DNA of 64,000 bases from Flavobacterium chryseum (GTDB lineage Bacteria; Bacteroidota; Bacteroidia; Flavobacteriales; Flavobacteriaceae), in assembly GCF_004362015.1 (NCBI RefSeq), contig NZ_SNWW01000004.1:62001-126000 (forward strand), written 5' to 3'. The position numbers and the translations under genes were made by a program. Every line of letters starts with the position of its first letter. Position 1 is the first letter of the stretch. The notes under the pieces were generated by a model, which saw only the letters and a program-made list of their open reading frames with translations, searched no databases and was not told the DNA's origin. This document shows, piece by piece, positions 61,991 to 64,000 of the stretch.

Positions 61991-63025
61991 ATGAAACTAT
62001 TTTTTCACAAAGTAACCAATTGGGAGTATTGGCCGTTTCAGGTTTTGTATGTTCCTATCTATTTTCTTTGGGCATACTATGCAATCAAAGCAAGATCTAT
62101 TTTTTTCTTTAACGCTTCAAATCCAAAAATTAAAAATGGCGGATTTATTATGGAAAGTAAAAAACAGATCTATGATTTGCTTCCTAAAAAGTATTATCCA
62201 AAAACGATTCTAATTCGGGAAAACTCAGATTTAAAAGACATCGTAAATCAATTGGTCGAAAAGCAAATTTATTTTCCATTAATTGCAAAACCGGATATTG
62301 GTTTGCGTGGTTCAGGCGTAAAAAAAATTAAAACCGTTTCTGAGCTAAAAGAGTATGCCGAAAAAGCAAATTTCGATTTTTTAGTACAAGATTTAATTCC
62401 ATTTAAAAATGAAGTCGGTATTTTTTATGTGAGACATCCACTTCAAAAAAACGGAAAAATTACAGGTATTGTTTCTAAAGAATTTCTGATTGTAACAGGA
62501 GATGGAATATCAACTATTGAAGATCTACTTAAGAAAACGCCACGGTTTCAATTGCAGTTAGATGTTTTAAAAGAAGAATACGGAGATCAATTACATCAAA
62601 TTCTGCGAAAAGCAGAAACGTTAAATCTGGTTCCGTTTGGAAATCATGCCCGAGGCGCAAAATTTCTGGATGGCAGTGATTTGATTACGCCAAAACTCAC
62701 TAAGATGATTAATGAAATTGCCACTCAAATTCCGGAATTCTATTTCGGGCGTTTTGATATTATGTACAATACTTTTGAAGAATTAGAACAAGGCGAAAAT
62801 TTCCAGATTGTTGAACTAAACGGTGCCGCAAGCGAACCTACACATATTTACGATCCCAAACATTCAGTTTGGTTTGCGTGGAAAGAATTGGCTCGACACA
62901 TTACTTATATGTATGAAATAAGTGTTGAAAACCACAAAATGGGCGTTCCCTATTTAGATTACAAAGTTGGCATGCGCGAATATAGATTGCATGTAGCGCA
63001 AAACAATAAAATCATGAATTTTTAG
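61991..63025 (+). CDS. ATP-grasp family protein (D-Ala-D-Ala-ligase-like fold)
   Basis: This 344-residue protein has ATP-grasp features: a nucleotide-binding strand FPLIAKPDIGLRGSGVKKI (about 96-114), VQDLIPFKNEVGIFYVRHP, then the metal-binding region GRFDIMYN and QIVELNGAASEPTHIYDP (about 255-290). The first part (about 10-60) contains a hydrophobic stretch, so the protein may be near the membrane. The amino-acid or peptide substrate is not known. It is not a canonical D-Ala-D-Ala ligase. Confidence 0.8.
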   Translation: MKLFFHKVTNWEYWPFQVLYVPIYFLWAYYAIKARSIFFFNASNPKIKNGGFIMESKKQIYDLLPKKYYPKTILIRENSDLKDIVNQLVEKQIYFPLIAKPDIGLRGSGVKKIKTVSELKEYAEKANFDFLVQDLIPFKNEVGIFYVRHPLQKNGKITGIVSKEFLIVTGDGISTIEDLLKKTPRFQLQLDVLKEEYGDQLHQILRKAETLNLVPFGNHARGAKFLDGSDLITPKLTKMINEIATQIPEFYFGRFDIMYNTFEELEQGENFQIVELNGAASEPTHIYDPKHSVWFAWKELARHITYMYEISVENHKMGVPYLDYKVGMREYRLHVAQNNKIMNF

Positions 63026-63029
63026 AAAA

Positions 63030-63677
63030 ATGAAAAGCTTAAAAAATATCTCGGTTGGATTCGTTGTAAGTTTTTTGGGATCAATTCCACTAGGATATTT
63101 AAATTTAGTAGGATTAGAAATTTATGCAAAATCAGGACTTTCTAATTTGGTTTTCTTTTTGTTTGGAGTTGTTTTTATCGAAACCTTTGTGATTTATTTT
63201 ACATTGCTTTTTGCCAAACAACTTGTGCAGAATAAAAAACTAATGAAGATAATTGACTTATTTTCAATTGTATTTATGTTTGTTTTGGCGTTTATTTTTT
63301 ATTTAAATTTTAATCAACCAAGCAAGTCAAAGGATCATTTACAGGAATATTTGCTGTATTCGCCCTTTGCAATTGGCATAATTTTAAACTGTTTAAATTT
63401 TTTGCAAGTTCCCTTTTGGACGAGCTGGAATTTATATTTGCTTAAAGCAAAGTTTATTACAATAGAAAGAGAGTTAAAATATTATTATATTGCAGGAACT
63501 TTGATTGGTATCTTTTTCGGAATGTTAAGTTTAATAGTCGTTTTACAGACTATTTTTGAAAAAACAAACCAATTTTCAAAATATGTAATGCCTGTTTTTG
63601 TTCCGTTATTTTTCATTGTTTTAGGAAGTATTCAGGTGTTTAAAGTGTATAAAAAATATTTTAACCAGCAACTTTAG
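63030..63677 (+). CDS. LysE-type (RhtB-like) transporter family membrane protein
   Basis: This 215-residue protein has six hydrophobic segments and an N-terminal region (SVGFVVSFLGSIPLGYLNLVGLEIYAKSGLSNLVFFLFGVVFIETFVIYF) resembling LysE/RhtB exporters with the S-P-P/L-G motif. It lies 4 bases after the ATP-grasp gene, so it may export the product of that enzyme (inference). Confidence 0.72.
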   Translation: MKSLKNISVGFVVSFLGSIPLGYLNLVGLEIYAKSGLSNLVFFLFGVVFIETFVIYFTLLFAKQLVQNKKLMKIIDLFSIVFMFVLAFIFYLNFNQPSKSKDHLQEYLLYSPFAIGIILNCLNFLQVPFWTSWNLYLLKAKFITIERELKYYYIAGTLIGIFFGMLSLIVVLQTIFEKTNQFSKYVMPVFVPLFFIVLGSIQVFKVYKKYFNQQL

Positions 63678-63711
63678 AAACTTAAATTCTGAAGTTATCA
63701 AAAGCTTTATT

Positions 63712-64000
63712 ATGAAAAAACGCTACTTTCTTTTCCTGCCCTTTATTTTATTAGGATGCAAATCTAATCTGACGGCAACAGTTGATAAAACTCCAAAGTC
63801 AACTTCAAAACCTGTTGAAATTGCGTATAAAGTAGAAGAAGCAGAGGTTTCAGATTTCTTAAAATATCTTTCCTCAGATGAATTGGAAGGACGCGAAACC
63901 GGAACAAAAGGAATCGAAAAAGCGGCGGTATTTTTAGAAGATTTTCTAAAAAAGAATAATGTAAAGCCTTATTTTAAAACTTATCGCGATACACTGACCA
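63712..64000 (+). CDS. M28-peptidase-like lipoprotein (partial, N-terminal part)
   Basis: The gene begins at the ATG at 63712 and runs off the right edge. The signal ends in LLGCKS, a lipobox with Cys about residue 17. The visible sequence VSDFLKYLSSDELEGRETGTKGIEKAAVFLEDF is the N-terminal signature of M28-family aminopeptidases of Bacteroidota (LSSDELEGRxTGT). The metal-binding part is beyond the window. Confidence 0.75.
   Translation, partial: MKKRYFLFLPFILLGCKSNLTATVDKTPKSTSKPVEIAYKVEEAEVSDFLKYLSSDELEGRETGTKGIEKAAVFLEDFLKKNNVKPYFKTYRDTLT

Overview
The window looks like chromosome of a Flavobacterium-type member of the Bacteroidota. It is AT-rich, start codons mostly lack a Shine-Dalgarno sequence, several genes are preceded by the flavobacterial promoter -7 element TAnnTTTG, and the content is typical of the group: batteries of secreted glycoside hydrolases with AQ/SQ signal-peptide ends, STN-type domains, ExbB/ExbD/TonB, HxlR and AraC regulators. 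No susC/susD pair, transposase, phage gene or CRISPR array is visible.

Region 1 (1-26756, all plus strand) is a block of secreted carbohydrate-active enzymes. It starts with the tail of a probable beta-helix protein, then a GH43-like beta-propeller, a large sialidase-fold protein, two GH78 alpha-L-rhamnosidases, a secreted esterase carrying an STN-like N-terminal domain, a GH95 protein, an (alpha/alpha)6 MGH1/GH142-like lipoprotein, a BNR sialidase-fold lipoprotein, a sugar isomerase-fold lipoprotein, a GH67N/GH138-like protein and two GH2 enzymes. Together they suggest removal of rhamnose, galactose/fucose, uronic acid and arabinose side groups from a pectin (rhamnogalacturonan I or II). The SusCD transporter and regulator would have to lie outside the window. 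The gaps between these genes are filled with several families of inverted repeats.

Region 2 (26880-38649) holds a small membrane protein, then a minus-strand operon for a MacB/FtsX-type ABC transporter (ATPase and two paralogous permeases). It is divergent from a sigma-54 response regulator and its histidine kinase, with a candidate sigma-54 promoter and a palindromic upstream site between them. A patatin phospholipase fused to an outer-membrane barrel follows.

Region 3 (38734-50480) is accessory in character: a Tet(X)-like flavin monooxygenase divergent from an AraC regulator (with a 21-bp tandem repeat between them), several small proteins of unknown function, a second flavin monooxygenase fused to a DnaJ-like CxxCxGxG zinc module, a decayed gene, a secreted PQQ-like propeller, a sulfatase, and an HxlR regulator divergent from an SDR dehydrogenase and an NTF2-like protein.

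Region 4 (50562-64000) is mostly housekeeping: tRNA-Val(UAC), folC, exbB-exbD, a TonB-like protein, glutamate dehydrogenase family, a chalcone-isomerase-like protein, an acyl-CoA dehydrogenase, a Crp/Fnr regulator, and a tightly packed operon (peroxiredoxin, YHS, DoxX, DinB, NRDE/TANGO2, ATP-grasp, LysE-like). The window ends inside an M28-peptidase-like lipoprotein gene.

The most notable structures that the genes do not explain are long inverted repeats whose two arms change together from copy to copy, two copies of a roughly 115-120-bp element with conserved ends (GGGCGTGACCACAA and ATCCCTCACGC), and a nested palindrome ending exactly on the start codon of the peroxiredoxin gene.
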